Shown: positions 1 to 9,193 of the stretch, one piece after another
Layout: every line of letters begins with the position of its first letter
Numbering within the stretch: the stretch's first letter is position 1
NCBI RefSeq assembly: GCF_902859595.1
Contig: NZ_CADIJQ010000008.1
Coordinates: 275,721-339,720 of the forward strand
Length of the DNA: 64,000 nucleotides
Direction: 5' to 3'
Source: Achromobacter kerstersii
Lineage (GTDB): Bacteria; Pseudomonadota; Gammaproteobacteria; Burkholderiales; Burkholderiaceae_B
The notes under the pieces: generated by a model
Seen by the model: only the letters and a program-made list of their open reading frames with translations
The model's database searches: none
Told to the model about the DNA's origin: nothing
Position numbers and translations under genes: made by a program

Positions 1-725
1 GTCTGTGCCTGCTGGGGGCCCTGGTTCTCCATGGAATCGGGCTGCAACAATCGATGCTGGGCGCCCAGCATCTGTTCATTGGGTGGGCACTGGCCCTGTC
101 TGCGGCCATCTGGCTGGGCATGGTGGTGTTCTGGCTGGAGAGCCTGCTGGTACGCATTGACGGCCTGCAATTGCTGCTGTTGCCTGCCGCCGCCATCGCC
201 AGCGCCCTGGCCGCCGTGTTTCCGCAGGGGCAATTCGTGCCCCACGCCAATGACGCCTGGCTGCGCGTGCACCTGCTGATCGCGCTTGCCGCCTATGGCC
301 TCATCACCATCGCCGCTCTGCACGCCATGATGATGGCGCTGCTTGACCGCCACCTGCACCGGCCACTCGACGCCCCCGCCCAACGCAGCATCATCGGCCG
401 CGTGCTGGACTCTCAGCCGCCGCTGCTGGTGCAAGAGCAACTGCTGTTCCGTATTATCTGGATCGGTTTCATCGTGCTGACATTGGCGGTGGGCTCGGGG
501 TCGATCGCGTCGATGAAGCTGACGGGCAAGATCCTGCCGTTTGACCACAAAACCGTTTTCACCCTGCTGTCGTGGCTGACGTTCGGCGTGCTGCTGGTGG
601 GCCGCCACATCCGGGGATGGCGTGGCCGGGTGGCGCTACGCTGGACGCTGACGGGTTTTGGTTTTCTGATTCTGGCCTATACCGGCAGCCGGTTCGTGCT
701 GGAAATGATTCTGCATCGAGGCTGA
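1..725 (+). CDS. Cytochrome c assembly (CcsA/YpjD-like) inner-membrane protein, 5' end outside window
   Basis: The reading frame is open from base 3 with no stop, so the true start lies upstream; about 240 C-terminal residues are visible. The protein is very hydrophobic with several predicted membrane helices. The part near RVHLLIALAAYGL and the later GKILPFDHKTVFTLLSW stretch resemble the CcsA/CcmC-type haem-handling family (YpjD/HemX-like), in which histidines near the membrane surface contact haem. In Burkholderiales such a gene commonly sits near ffh, which cannot be seen here. It ends one base before the GTG of the next gene, so the two are probably co-transcribed. The family assignment is from composition and motif memory, not from a search. 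Confidence 0.75.
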   Translation, partial: LCLLGALVLHGIGLQQSMLGAQHLFIGWALALSAAIWLGMVVFWLESLLVRIDGLQLLLLPAAAIASALAAVFPQGQFVPHANDAWLRVHLLIALAAYGLITIAALHAMMMALLDRHLHRPLDAPAQRSIIGRVLDSQPPLLVQEQLLFRIIWIGFIVLTLAVGSGSIASMKLTGKILPFDHKTVFTLLSWLTFGVLLVGRHIRGWRGRVALRWTLTGFGFLILAYTGSRFVLEMILHRG

Positions 726-726
726 C

Positions 727-978
727 GTGGGCAAGTTGTTGTTCTGGGTGGTTCTGATCATCGCGGTGCTGTTCGTTGCCCGCATCGCGGCCCGCATGGC
801 GGCGGCACGGCAGGCGGACGAGCAACCCAAGACCCGCCGCAGCGCGCCTGCCCCGGCGGCGCCAGAGTCGATGGTGCGGTGTGCGCATTGCGGCATCCAT
901 CTGCCACGCTCCGAAGCGGTGCTGCAGAACGGGCTGACCTGGTGCAGCACCGAGCACGCGGCCTTGGGCAAAAAGTAA
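727..978 (+). CDS. PP0621-like small membrane protein with Cys-pair motif
   Basis: An 83-residue protein starting with GTG one base after the upstream stop. It has one N-terminal membrane helix (about residues 4-22), a charged/proline-rich linker, and a C-terminal CAHCGIHLP element with a later Cys (WCSTEH), suggesting a small zinc ribbon exposed to the cytoplasm. This layout matches the PP0621 family of betaproteobacteria and pseudomonads, whose function is unknown. Tight spacing with the preceding gene suggests one operon. Confidence 0.75.
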   Translation: MGKLLFWVVLIIAVLFVARIAARMAAARQADEQPKTRRSAPAPAAPESMVRCAHCGIHLPRSEAVLQNGLTWCSTEHAALGKK

Positions 979-1054
979 GTCCCCACTCCAGATTTGGGAG
1001 GCAGCGGGGACCACGGCATAATGCCTGTTGGATTCACCACGCAAGTTCTCTCCC

Positions 1055-1633
1055 ATGGCTCTGCTTCTGGATCGACATGGCTGGCTGGCGCCCGCCCCCG
1101 GTGTTACCCGTTTGCCCTCGCCCAACCGCGACGCGCGTCCTGCTGGCGCGCAAGTGTCGCTCTTGGTCCTGCACAACATCAGCCTGCCCCCCGGGCAGTT
1201 TGGCGGCCCCGAAGTGGCCGGGCTGTTCCTGAACACGCTGGACTATTCCTCGCACCCCTGGCTGGAACGGCTGCGCGGCTTGCGCGTGTCGGCGCACTTC
1301 TTCATCCGCCGCGATGGGCGCATCATTCAGTTCGTATCCACCGACCAGCGCGCCTGGCATGCTGGCGTGTCGCGCTTTGGCGGCCGCGAACGCTGCAATG
1401 ACTTTTCCATCGGCATCGAACTCGAAGGCACGGATACCCTTGCCTATGCCGACGAACAATACGCGGCGCTACGCAAGCTGACGCCGGTGCTGCGCGCACG
1501 CTATCCCCTGGCTGCGGCCTGGGGGCACGAACACATTGCCCCGGGCCGCAAAACGGACCCCGGGCCTGCTTTCAACTGGACGCGTTTTTCGCGCGACAGT
1601 GGCTTTGCGCGGCGGCAATTGCCGCCCGCCTGA
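1055..1633 (+). CDS. ampD: 1,6-anhydro-N-acetylmuramyl-L-alanine amidase AmpD
   Basis: Cytoplasmic zinc amidase of peptidoglycan recycling that removes the peptide from 1,6-anhydro-MurNAc peptides and so keeps AmpR-type beta-lactamase induction low. The 192-residue length fits the family. Expected residues are visible: zinc ligands H40 (in LVLHN), H158 and D168 (in the AWGHEHIAPGRKTDPG stretch) and catalytic E122 and K166. I chose the ATG at 1055 (MALLLDRHGW) over an upstream in-frame TTG at 1028 because family members begin close to the DRHGWL element. The assignment is secure. Confidence 0.95.
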   Translation: MALLLDRHGWLAPAPGVTRLPSPNRDARPAGAQVSLLVLHNISLPPGQFGGPEVAGLFLNTLDYSSHPWLERLRGLRVSAHFFIRRDGRIIQFVSTDQRAWHAGVSRFGGRERCNDFSIGIELEGTDTLAYADEQYAALRKLTPVLRARYPLAAAWGHEHIAPGRKTDPGPAFNWTRFSRDSGFARRQLPPA

Positions 1634-1652
1634 CACGACTCAAGGACTGGAT

Positions 1653-2273
1653 ATGTTGAAGATCTGGGGACGCCTGACTTCCGTCAACGTGCAGAAAGTG
1701 ATGCTGGCCGTGCGCGAATTGGCCCTGCCGCACACCTTTACGCCCGCCGGCGGGCCGTTCGGCGTGGTGGACACGCCGGAATACGCCAAGCTCAATCCCA
1801 ACCGCACCGTGCCCGTCATCGACGATGGCGGCTTTGTGCTGTGGGAATCCAACGCCATCGTGCGTTATCTGGCCGCGCGCTACGGCGCGGGTACGCTGTG
1901 GCCGGAAGACGCGTGCATGCGCGCCGACGCCGACCGCTGGATGGATTGGCAGGCAACCGAATGGCAAGGCGCCATGGGCCCCGCGTTCCTGGGCCTGATC
2001 CGCACGCCGGAAGACAAGCGCGATCACGCCGCAATTGAACATTCGGTGAAGCGTTCGAACGCCCGCGCCCTGATTCTGGACCAGGCGCTGCAAGGCCGCG
2101 AATTCATTGCTGGCCGCCATCTGACGATGGGTGATATTGCGCTGGTCTGTTCCGCCCACCGCTGGCTGGCCCTGCCGATGGAACGCCCCGACACGCCGGC
2201 GCTGTCCGCCTGGTATCGCCGCGTGATGATGCGCCCCGCGCCGCAGGGCGTGCTGACCTTGCCGCTGGAATAA
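1653..2273 (+). CDS. Glutathione S-transferase family protein
   Basis: A 206-residue soluble protein with an N-terminal thioredoxin-like domain (residues 1-80) and a helical C-terminal domain. The N-domain has the cis-proline element NRTVPVID and the glutathione-binding ESNAIVRYLA motif. The start at 1653 lies 19 bases after the AmpD stop; the frame is open further upstream but that part is out-of-frame ampD. It converges on the IclR gene with one base between the stops. The substrate cannot be deduced. Confidence 0.9.
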   Translation: MLKIWGRLTSVNVQKVMLAVRELALPHTFTPAGGPFGVVDTPEYAKLNPNRTVPVIDDGGFVLWESNAIVRYLAARYGAGTLWPEDACMRADADRWMDWQATEWQGAMGPAFLGLIRTPEDKRDHAAIEHSVKRSNARALILDQALQGREFIAGRHLTMGDIALVCSAHRWLALPMERPDTPALSAWYRRVMMRPAPQGVLTLPLE

Positions 2274-2274
2274 C

Positions 2275-3093
2275 TCAGCCGCGGTCGACCTTCCAGCCCA
2301 TCTCCGCCGAAATGCCCGCCGCCGCGCCCTGCACGACGGCGACCATTTCGCGCATCCGTTCCAGCGACATATAGGGCACGGTGCTGGACACGCTGATCGC
2401 CGCCACGATGCCGCTGGACGCGTCGCGCACGGGCGCCGCCACGCAGCGGATCGACGGCTCGTTGTCTTCCAGATCAAACGCATAGCCTTGCGCCGCGTAT
2501 TCGCGCATACGGTCGCGGAACGCTTCCCAGGTCTGCTGCCCGCCCGGCGCACGCGACGACACTGGCGCGCCGATGCGATGCAGCGCCTTCCATTGCGGCT
2601 CTTCGGTATCCAGCAATAGCGCCTTGCCCACGCCGGTCGCGGCCAGCGGCATGCGGTGGCCCACGCGCGAACGCATCTCCAGGCCCTTCTTGCCGGGGAT
2701 CTTCTCCAGATACAGCACTTCGTCGTTGTCGCGCACGGCCAGGTGAATGGTGTCGCCCGTCAGTTCAGACAGGCTGTCCAGATACGGGCGCGCCAAGGTC
2801 GCCATCGGAAACGCTTCACGCGCCTGAAAACCCAGTTCAATCAGCTTCGGCCCCAGCACATAGCCCACGCCCGGCAAGGCGCGCAGATAGCGCTCTTGCA
2901 CCAGGCAGCTGGCCAACCGGTGGGTGGTGCTGCGCGCCACGCCAATGCGCGCGCAGATTTCCTTCAAGTCGCGCGCCCCGTCGGCCACGGCTTGCACCAC
3001 GGCCAGCCCGCGCATCAACGTTTGCGTGCCAGCGGGCGCGGCGGCATCGGGGTCCAGGGACGGGGGGCTAGCGGAAGTGAGGATGGCGGTCAT
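2275..3093 (-). CDS. IclR-family regulator, probably of the galactonate operon
   Basis: A 272-residue protein with an N-terminal winged helix (about residues 22-85, with recognition region RSTTHRLASCLVQ) and a C-terminal IclR effector domain (GAF-like, about 100-265). It is transcribed divergently from dgoK-dgoA-dgoD-MFS across a 307-bp gap, the usual arrangement for an IclR regulator controlling a sugar-acid operon; the ligand is therefore probably D-galactonate or KDPGal. E. coli uses a GntR-type DgoR instead. Function is inferred from family and position. Confidence 0.85.
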   Translation of the reverse strand: MTAILTSASPPSLDPDAAAPAGTQTLMRGLAVVQAVADGARDLKEICARIGVARSTTHRLASCLVQERYLRALPGVGYVLGPKLIELGFQAREAFPMATLARPYLDSLSELTGDTIHLAVRDNDEVLYLEKIPGKKGLEMRSRVGHRMPLAATGVGKALLLDTEEPQWKALHRIGAPVSSRAPGGQQTWEAFRDRMREYAAQGYAFDLEDNEPSIRCVAAPVRDASSGIVAAISVSSTVPYMSLERMREMVAVVQGAAAGISAEMGWKVDRG

Positions 3094-3400
3094 GAAACAA
3101 GGCTACACAGCAAAAACGAAGGACAACAACGACGGCAAGCATAGCCGGGCGCCGTGATGCGGGGTGCCAGAGGGCAGCTCCCGAGTGGGATAAGCCCAGC
3201 TTTTATTCCCTATATGTGGGATTAAATTCTATATTTTGAGATTTTTCAAGCGCTGATCTAGAATTTTTCGCAACGCACGCCCGACGCATTTCTTGCGCCC
3301 GGCGCGCCTCAGACAACAAGGCCAGCCATGCCCGCCCACCCACGCCTGCGCTCAGGCGCTCAGGGAAACGGGCATCGCAGCCAGAGACGAGACAGATCAG
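3094..3400. promoter_or_regulatory. Divergent IclR/dgo intergenic region with candidate operator
   Basis: This gap separates the IclR gene from dgoK. An AT-rich island at about 3200-3250 stands out from the GC-rich surroundings. Inside it ATTCCC (3205-3210) and GGGATT (3218-3223) form a near-inverted repeat with a 7-bp spacer, of a size used by IclR dimers. A further GGGAT at 3187-3191 could be another half-site. The stretch 3251-3400 holds no other obvious signal. Promoter elements cannot be fixed by eye. Confidence 0.45.
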
Positions 3401-4540
3401 ATGACTACCGGATCGCCTGCCCGCGCGGCGCTTATCGCGCTGGATTGGGGCACCTCATCGTTGCGCGCGTACCGGCTGGACGCCACCGGCCGCACGCTGG
3501 ACACCCGCCACTTGCCCTGGGGCATCATGCGCCTGCCACAGCCCTTGCAAGACGGCGCCGCCAGCACGGCATTGTCTGGCTTTGACTTGGCCTTCGAACA
3601 AGCTTGCGGCGACTGGCTGCGCGCCGAACCCGCCTTGCCCGTGATCGCCTGCGGCATGGTCGGCAGCGCGCAGGGCTGGAAGGAAGCAGCCTACCTGGAC
3701 GTGCCGGTCGACCTGGAACGCATCGGCACCTTGCTGACCGTGGTCGAACGCACGGGCGCCGGCCCCAACGCCACCCCGCTGCACATCGTGCCCGGCCTGA
3801 TCCAGCGCCACGGCCTGCCCAACGTGATGCGCGGGGAAGAGACCCAAGTGTTCGGCGTGATGTTCGACCAGCCCGGCGCATCCGACACCCACCCCGCCGA
3901 CAGCGTGCTGATCGGCCTGCCCGGCACGCATTCCAAGTGGGTCAACGCGCGCCGAGGCCGCGTCACGCACTTCGACACCTTCATGACCGGCGAGGTCTAC
4001 GCCGCCTTGCGCGGCCACACCATCCTGGGCCGCACGATGAGCGACGCGCCCGCCGCCGACATGGCGGCTTTTGAGCGCGGCGTGAAAGTGGCCGGCGCCC
4101 CGGCCGGCCGCGCCGGTGTGCTGTCCACCATCTTCAGCACGCGCGCGCTTGGGCTGACGGGTGAACTGGCCAGCGCATCCCAAGCGGATTATTTGTCGGG
4201 CCTGTTGATTGGCCACGAAATCGCCGCGCTTGCCGAGATGCTGCGCCAACAGGGCGAACTGCCCCGCATCGTGCTTTGCGGCGAACCCGCGCTGTGCCAG
4301 CGCTACATCCTGGCAATACAGCACTACGGCCTGGGCACGCCTGAGCAAGCGCAGAACGCCACCGAGCGCGGCCTGTGGCACCTGGCCCTCTGCGCCGGGC
4401 TGATCACGGCCGATGCCGCCGCGCCGGCATTGGCCCTCGCATCGGCTGCGACATCGTCTCCCGCTTCGGCCTCGGCTTCGACATCACCTTCCGCTTCGGC
4501 TTCACCCTCTTCTTCGGCCCCGTCTAGGAACCCCACATGA
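3401..4540 (+). CDS. dgoK: 2-dehydro-3-deoxygalactonokinase
   Basis: Cytoplasmic sugar-acid kinase that phosphorylates KDGal to KDPGal in galactonate breakdown. The 379-residue protein begins with the ATPase-fold phosphate-1 motif IALDWGTSSLRAY; GLPGTHSKW and the later LCGEPALCQRY are typical of DgoK. The start at 3401 puts the motif about ten residues in; a longer frame from 3293 would add an unlike leader. The family core ends near LCAGLI, and some 45 extra residues of Ala/Ser/Pro low complexity follow, encoded by a degenerate repeat. Its TGA overlaps the ATG of dgoA (ATGA), so the two are translationally coupled. Confidence 0.93.
   Translation: MTTGSPARAALIALDWGTSSLRAYRLDATGRTLDTRHLPWGIMRLPQPLQDGAASTALSGFDLAFEQACGDWLRAEPALPVIACGMVGSAQGWKEAAYLDVPVDLERIGTLLTVVERTGAGPNATPLHIVPGLIQRHGLPNVMRGEETQVFGVMFDQPGASDTHPADSVLIGLPGTHSKWVNARRGRVTHFDTFMTGEVYAALRGHTILGRTMSDAPAADMAAFERGVKVAGAPAGRAGVLSTIFSTRALGLTGELASASQADYLSGLLIGHEIAALAEMLRQQGELPRIVLCGEPALCQRYILAIQHYGLGTPEQAQNATERGLWHLALCAGLITADAAAPALALASAATSSPASASASTSPSASASPSSSAPSRNPT
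4446..4523 (+). repeat. Degenerate GCTTCGGC-rich repeat encoding the DgoK tail
   Basis: Variants of a GCTTCGGC/TCGACATC pattern recur through this stretch and encode a Ser/Ala-rich tail absent from typical DgoK. The repeat keeps the frame so the stop/start overlap with dgoA is preserved. Confidence 0.6.
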
Positions 4541-5190
4541 ACCATCCCGGTCTGCAAACCGCCATGGCCCACTGCGGCCTGATCGCCATCCTGCGCGGCA
4601 TCCAACCCACGGAAGCCGAAGCCATCGGCCACGAGCTCTACGAAGCAGGCTTTCGCCTGATTGAAGTGCCGCTGAATTCGCCCGACCCCTTGGACAGCAT
4701 CCGCGCCATGCGCGCCGCGCTGCCCACCGACTGCCTGATCGGCGCCGGCACCGTGCTGAACCCCGACGACTGCGCCCGCATTCAGGACGCGGGCGGTGAA
4801 CTGATTGTGATGCCGCACAGCGACCCCGCCGTGATCCGCGCCGCCAAAGCGCTGGGCATGGCGTCCTGCCCCGGCGTCGCCACGCCCACCGAAGCCTTCG
4901 CCGCGCTGGCCGCCGGCGCCGACGTGCTGAAGATGTTCCCCGCCGAACAACTCGGCCCCGTCGTGCTGAAAGCCTGGCGCGCGGTGATGCGCCCGCCGAT
5001 TGCGCTGGTGCCCGTGGGCGGCATCACGCCCGACAACATTTCCGTTTACGCCCAGGCGGGCGCCAGCGGCTTCGGCCTGGGCTCCGCTTTGTACAAACCC
5101 GGCCTGTCGGCCAAAGACGTCGGCCAGAACGCGCGCGCATTCGTCGCGGCCTGGCAACGCGCCTATTCCGTCCAGGAGACTCAAGCATGA
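4537..5190 (+). CDS. dgoA: 2-dehydro-3-deoxy-6-phosphogalactonate aldolase
   Basis: Class I KDPG/KDPGal aldolase that cleaves KDPGal to pyruvate and glyceraldehyde 3-phosphate. The 217-residue chain shows the TIM-barrel landmarks: E43 in [10 protein letters not shown], the GAGTVL strand, and the Schiff-base lysine K132 in [17 protein letters not shown] in the first motif favours KDPGal over KDPG aldolase. It overlaps dgoK upstream (4 bp) and dgoD downstream (ATGA at 5187), so all three enzymes are co-translated. Confidence 0.95.
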   Translation: MNHPGLQTAMAHCGLIAILRGIQPTEAEAIGHELYEAGFRLIEVPLNSPDPLDSIRAMRAALPTDCLIGAGTVLNPDDCARIQDAGGELIVMPHSDPAVIRAAKALGMASCPGVATPTEAFAALAAGADVLKMFPAEQLGPVVLKAWRAVMRPPIALVPVGGITPDNISVYAQAGASGFGLGSALYKPGLSAKDVGQNARAFVAAWQRAYSVQETQA

Positions 5191-6335
5191 AGATCACCAA
5201 GCTCACTACCTACATCGTGCCGCCCCGGTGGTGCTTCCTGAAAATCGAAACGGACGAAGGCATCGTCGGCTGGGGTGAACCCGTCGTTGAAGGCCGCGCG
5301 CACTCGGTCGCCGCCGCCGTTGAAGAACTGTCTGACTACCTGATCGGCAAAGACCCGCGCAACATCGAAGACCACTGGACGGTGCTGTACCGCGGCGGTT
5401 TCTATCGCGGCGGCGCCATCCACATGAGCGCGCTGGCCGGCATCGACCAGGCGCTGTGGGACATCAAGGGCAAGCATCTGGGCGTGCCGGTGTCGCAGCT
5501 GTTGGGCGGCAATGTGCGCGACCGCATCCGTGTGTATTCGTGGATTGGCGGCGACCGCCCGGCCGACACCGCAGCCGCCGCCAAGAGCGCCGTCGACCGC
5601 GGCTTCACCGCCGTGAAGATGAACGGCACCGAAGAACTTCAGTACATCGATTCCTTCGACAAGGTCGAGAAGTGCCTGGAGAACGTGGCTGCGGTTCGCG
5701 ACGCCGTCGGCCCGAACGTGGGCATCGGCGTGGACTTCCACGGCCGCGTTCACAAGCCCATGGCCAAGGTGCTGATGAAAGAGCTGGACCCGTTCAAGCT
5801 GATGTTCATCGAAGAGCCCGTGCTAAGCGAACACTACGAAGCGTTGAAGGAACTGGCGCCGCTGACGTCGACCCCCATCGCTCTGGGCGAACGGCTGTTC
5901 TCGCGCTGGGACTTCAAGCGCGTGCTGTCCGAAGGCTATGTCGACATCATCCAGCCCGACCCGTCACACGCGGGCGGCATCACCGAAACCCGCAAGATCG
6001 CAGCGATGGCCGAAGCGTATGACGTGGCGCTGGCGCTGCATTGCCCGCTGGGCCCGATTGCGCTGGCCACCTGCTTGCAGATCGACGCCGGCTGCTACAA
6101 CGCCTTCATCCAGGAACAAAGCCTGGGCATCCACTACAACGCGGCCAACGACCTGCTGGACTACGTCAGCAACCGCGAAGTCTTCAAGTACGAAGACGGC
6201 ATGGTCGCCATTCCCCAAGGCCCGGGCCTGGGCATCGAGGTCAACGAGGAATACGTCAAGGAACGCGCCGCCGTGGGCCACCGCTGGCGCAACCCGATCT
6301 GGCGTCACGCCGACGGCAGCTTCGCCGAGTGGTAA
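5187..6335 (+). CDS. dgoD: D-galactonate dehydratase
   Basis: Enolase-superfamily enzyme that dehydrates D-galactonate to KDGal, the first step of the pathway encoded here. The 382-residue length is that of the family. Metal and acid/base residues are visible: D and H in [10 protein letters not shown] in [11 protein letters not shown] in [10 protein letters not shown], and H in [10 protein letters not shown]. The C-terminus ([15 protein letters not shown]) is typical of DgoD. Its order after dgoA and before the transporter makes a complete catabolic operon. Confidence 0.96.
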   Translation: MKITKLTTYIVPPRWCFLKIETDEGIVGWGEPVVEGRAHSVAAAVEELSDYLIGKDPRNIEDHWTVLYRGGFYRGGAIHMSALAGIDQALWDIKGKHLGVPVSQLLGGNVRDRIRVYSWIGGDRPADTAAAAKSAVDRGFTAVKMNGTEELQYIDSFDKVEKCLENVAAVRDAVGPNVGIGVDFHGRVHKPMAKVLMKELDPFKLMFIEEPVLSEHYEALKELAPLTSTPIALGERLFSRWDFKRVLSEGYVDIIQPDPSHAGGITETRKIAAMAEAYDVALALHCPLGPIALATCLQIDAGCYNAFIQEQSLGIHYNAANDLLDYVSNREVFKYEDGMVAIPQGPGLGIEVNEEYVKERAAVGHRWRNPIWRHADGSFAEW

Positions 6336-6361
6336 GCCGATAAAAGAGAGAGGAGACCCCC

Positions 6362-7672
6362 TTGTCCACCGCCACCCACGCGGGCCTGCAAGCCGCCCAG
6401 CGGCCCACGCGCAGCCGCTACATCATCATGGTGATGCTGTTCATCACCGTCGTCATCAACTACCTGGACCGCAGCAACCTGTCCATCGCCGCGCCCGCAC
6501 TGAAGGACGAGTTCGGCCTGGACACCTGGCATGAAGGGTTGATCCTGTCGGCCTTCGGCTGGACCTACGCCGCGATGCAGATCCCCGGCGGCTGGCTGGT
6601 CGACCGCGTGTCGCCCCGCGTGCTGTACGCCGCCGCGCTGATCCTGTGGTCGGCGGCGACGTTCTTCATGGGCTTTGCCAGCAGCTTCATCATTCTGTTC
6701 GTGCTGCGCCTAGCCGTCGGCGCGCTGGAAGCGCCCGCCTACCCGATCAACAACCGCGTCGTCACGACCTGGTTCCCGGAAAAGGAACGCGCCACCGCCA
6801 TCGGCTTCTACACGTCGGGCCAGTTCGTCGGCCTGGCGTTCCTGACGCCGGTGCTGGCCTGGCTGCAACACCACTACGGCTGGCACATGGTGTTTGTCAG
6901 CACGGGCCTGCTGGGCATCGTGTGGGGCGTGCTGTGGTACCTGATCTACCGTGAACCGCGCCAGTTCAAAGGCGCGAACGCGGCCGAGATCGAACTGATC
7001 CAGCAAGGCGGCGGCGTGGTCGATCTGGACCGCAGCGTCAAAGCTAAAAAAACGCCCTTCAACTGGAATGACTTGGGGCTGGTGATGTCCAAGCGCAAGC
7101 TCTGGGGCGTGTACCTGGGCCAGTTCTGCCTGACGTCCACGCTGTGGTTCTTCCTGACCTGGTTCCCGACCTACCTGGTGAAGTACCGCGGCATGGACTT
7201 CATCAAGTCCGGCTTTCTGGCGTCGGTGCCGTTCCTGGCCGCGTTTGTCGGCGTGCTGTGCTCAGGCGTGCTGTCTGACTTCCTGATCCGCCGCGGCGCC
7301 ACCGTCGGCCTGGCGCGCAAGCTGCCCATCATTCTGGGCCTCTTGATCTCGACATCAATGATCGGCGCCAACTTCACCGACTCCACGCCGTGGGTCATCT
7401 TCTTCCTGGCCGTCGCGTTCTTCGGCAACGGCCTGGCGTCGATCACCTGGTCGCTGGTGTCAACGCTTGCGCCCGTGCGCCTCTTGGGCCTGACGGGCGG
7501 CGTGTTCAACTTCGTCGGCAACCTGTCATCGATCTGCACCCCGATCGTGATCGGCCTGCTGGTGTCGAAAGACAGCTTCGCCCCCGCCATCGTGTACGTA
7601 TCGTCCCTGGCCTTGCTGGGCGCGCTGTCGTACATCCTGCTGGTAGGCAAGGTGGAGCGGATCGAGGCTTGA
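6362..7672 (+). CDS. MFS transporter of the anion:cation symporter type, probable galactonate importer
   Basis: A 436-residue, 12-helix protein of the ACS branch of the major facilitator superfamily. The N-terminus NYLDRSNLSIAAP and the A-motif region GWLVDRVSPR are like DgoT/ExuT/GudP transporters. It is the last gene of the dgo operon, 26 bp after dgoD, so galactonate/H+ symport is the likely role. Translation appears to start at a TTG (6362) preceded by GAGAGGAG; no better ATG lies before the first helix. A strong terminator follows. Confidence 0.88.
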   Translation: MSTATHAGLQAAQRPTRSRYIIMVMLFITVVINYLDRSNLSIAAPALKDEFGLDTWHEGLILSAFGWTYAAMQIPGGWLVDRVSPRVLYAAALILWSAATFFMGFASSFIILFVLRLAVGALEAPAYPINNRVVTTWFPEKERATAIGFYTSGQFVGLAFLTPVLAWLQHHYGWHMVFVSTGLLGIVWGVLWYLIYREPRQFKGANAAEIELIQQGGGVVDLDRSVKAKKTPFNWNDLGLVMSKRKLWGVYLGQFCLTSTLWFFLTWFPTYLVKYRGMDFIKSGFLASVPFLAAFVGVLCSGVLSDFLIRRGATVGLARKLPIILGLLISTSMIGANFTDSTPWVIFFLAVAFFGNGLASITWSLVSTLAPVRLLGLTGGVFNFVGNLSSICTPIVIGLLVSKDSFAPAIVYVSSLALLGALSYILLVGKVERIEA

Positions 7673-7701
7673 TGCCGGGGCGGGAGAGACACCCGCCACA
7701 A

Positions 7702-7733
7702 AAAAAGGCCGCGCTACCCAGCGCGGCCTTTTT
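7702..7733. terminator. Bidirectional intrinsic terminator
   Basis: A perfect stem (7702-7714 with 7721-7733, core GGCCGCGC) with a 6-base loop lies between the convergent galactonate transporter and the DHA1 exporter. It is flanked by A and T runs, so it can end transcription in both directions. Confidence 0.92.
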
Positions 7734-7749
7734 CTTCCACTACCCCAAA

Positions 7750-8949
7750 TCAGCAGCCCTGCACGGCCAGCTTCCGGCGGCGCACATTGCTTGCCCGCTG
7801 CACCAGCACCAGCGCCAAGCCTGCGACGGCGATCACGGCGCCAGCGATGGGGACCGCGGCGTAGCCCATGCCCGCCGAGATCACCGCGCCACCCGCTGCG
7901 GCGCCAACCGCGTTGCCCAGGTTGAATGCGCCCACGTTCACCGACGACGCCAGCCCCGGCGCATCGGTGGCGGCGCGCATCACGCCCATCTGCAAGGGCG
8001 GCACCACCGCGAAGGTCGCCACGCCGAAGATCAGCAGCGAGATCGCCGCGCCGACTTGCGTGGAAGCGATCCACGGGAACGCCAGCAGGTCGATGATGAC
8101 GATCACCAGGAACGTGATCAGCGTGCCGTCCAGCGAGCGGTCGGCCATGCGGCCACCCATGCCGTTACCCAGCGTGAAACCCAGGCCGATCAGCACCAGC
8201 ATGCCGGTAATGAAGGCGGGCGATGCGCCGGTAATGTCCGCCAACGTGGGCGCAATGTAGGTGTACAGCGTGAACATGGCGCCCGCGCCCAGCACCGTCG
8301 TCAGCAACGCCAACAGCACGACGGGGCTCTTCAGCACCGCCAGTTCGTGGCGCACGTTTGGACGGCGGCCGGCTTCACCAGCAGGCAACGCGAACCACAG
8401 CGACAGCATCGCAATCAAGCCCAGCACGGCGGTAGCGGCAAACGACATGCGCCAGCCGATAACCTGCCCCAGCCACGTGGCCGCGGGCACGCCGCCCACG
8501 TTGGCGATGGTCAGGCCCATGAACATGGTGGCCACCGCACTGGCCTGTTTGTGGCGCGGCACCACGCTGGCCGCCACCAGCGAACCCAGGCCAAAGAACG
8601 CGCCGTGGTTCAAGCTTGTGACCAGACGGGCCAGCAGCAGCGTCGTGTAGTTGGGCGACAGCGCGGACAGCACGTTGCCGATGGTGAAAATTGCCATCAG
8701 CAGAATCAAGGCCTTGCGCCGCGACCAGCGCGAAAACGCCAGCGTCATCAGCGGCGCGCCCACCATCACGCCGATCGCGTACGCGCTGATCAGCATGCCG
8801 GCGCTGGGAATGGACACGCCAACCCCCTCGGCAATGACGGGCAACAGGCCCATGGGAGAAAACTCGGTCACGCCGATGCCAAACGCACCGACGGCGAGCG
8901 CCAACAACGGCAGGCCGGCTTTCACCGGTTGAGTATCTTGCGGGTTCAT
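7750..8949 (-). CDS. DHA1-family MFS exporter (AraJ/YdhP-like)
   Basis: A 399-residue membrane protein with 12 predicted helices. Motifs of the drug:H+ antiporter-1 group are visible: GVTEFSPMGLLPVIAE in helix 1, MLISAYAIGVMVGAP in helix 2, and the A-motif substitute FSRWSRRKAL. The NHGAFFGLGS segment matches YdhP/AraJ-type exporters of sugars or drugs. The substrate is unknown. It stands alone, converges on the dgo operon and is separated from the IclR gene upstream by about 240 bp. Confidence 0.88.
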   Translation of the reverse strand: MNPQDTQPVKAGLPLLALAVGAFGIGVTEFSPMGLLPVIAEGVGVSIPSAGMLISAYAIGVMVGAPLMTLAFSRWSRRKALILLMAIFTIGNVLSALSPNYTTLLLARLVTSLNHGAFFGLGSLVAASVVPRHKQASAVATMFMGLTIANVGGVPAATWLGQVIGWRMSFAATAVLGLIAMLSLWFALPAGEAGRRPNVRHELAVLKSPVVLLALLTTVLGAGAMFTLYTYIAPTLADITGASPAFITGMLVLIGLGFTLGNGMGGRMADRSLDGTLITFLVIVIIDLLAFPWIASTQVGAAISLLIFGVATFAVVPPLQMGVMRAATDAPGLASSVNVGAFNLGNAVGAAAGGAVISAGMGYAAVPIAGAVIAVAGLALVLVQRASNVRRRKLAVQGC

Positions 8950-9193
8950 GCAGGTTCCTTGGGTTCGACGGCGCCGGCAGGATGTTCCTGGGGCGTTGCC
9001 GGCCAGAATGGCGGGCGCATCGGGGAGACAGGCCTGCAGTATGACGGCAGCACCTTTGCGGAAAAAGCCGTCTGACAGCCAAACACTTTTGACTTGGAGT
9101 CACGAATCGGCGGGATGGCGCATCCGTCCCCCGCACCATCCCCGCCGGCACATTCGCGACGACAGCCGATATGGCGTCCCCTATCGCAGGCCC
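8950..9193. other. Intergenic region upstream of the DHA1 exporter
   Basis: About 244 bp between the start of the minus-strand exporter and the 3' end of the minus-strand IclR gene. It should contain the exporter promoter on the minus strand; no clear -35/-10 pair, repeat or hairpin was recognised by eye. Confidence 0.5.

Noticed and set aside
3293..3400. Longer DgoK start at 3293
   Set aside because: The extra 36 residues are unlike any DgoK N-terminus, and the nucleotide-binding motif starts soon after the ATG at 3401.
7390..9075. Plus-strand open frame of about 560 codons over the MFS exporter
   Set aside because: The translation is rich in His, Gln, Arg and Ala without structure, as expected from the antisense of a membrane protein gene; it also reads through a strong terminator.
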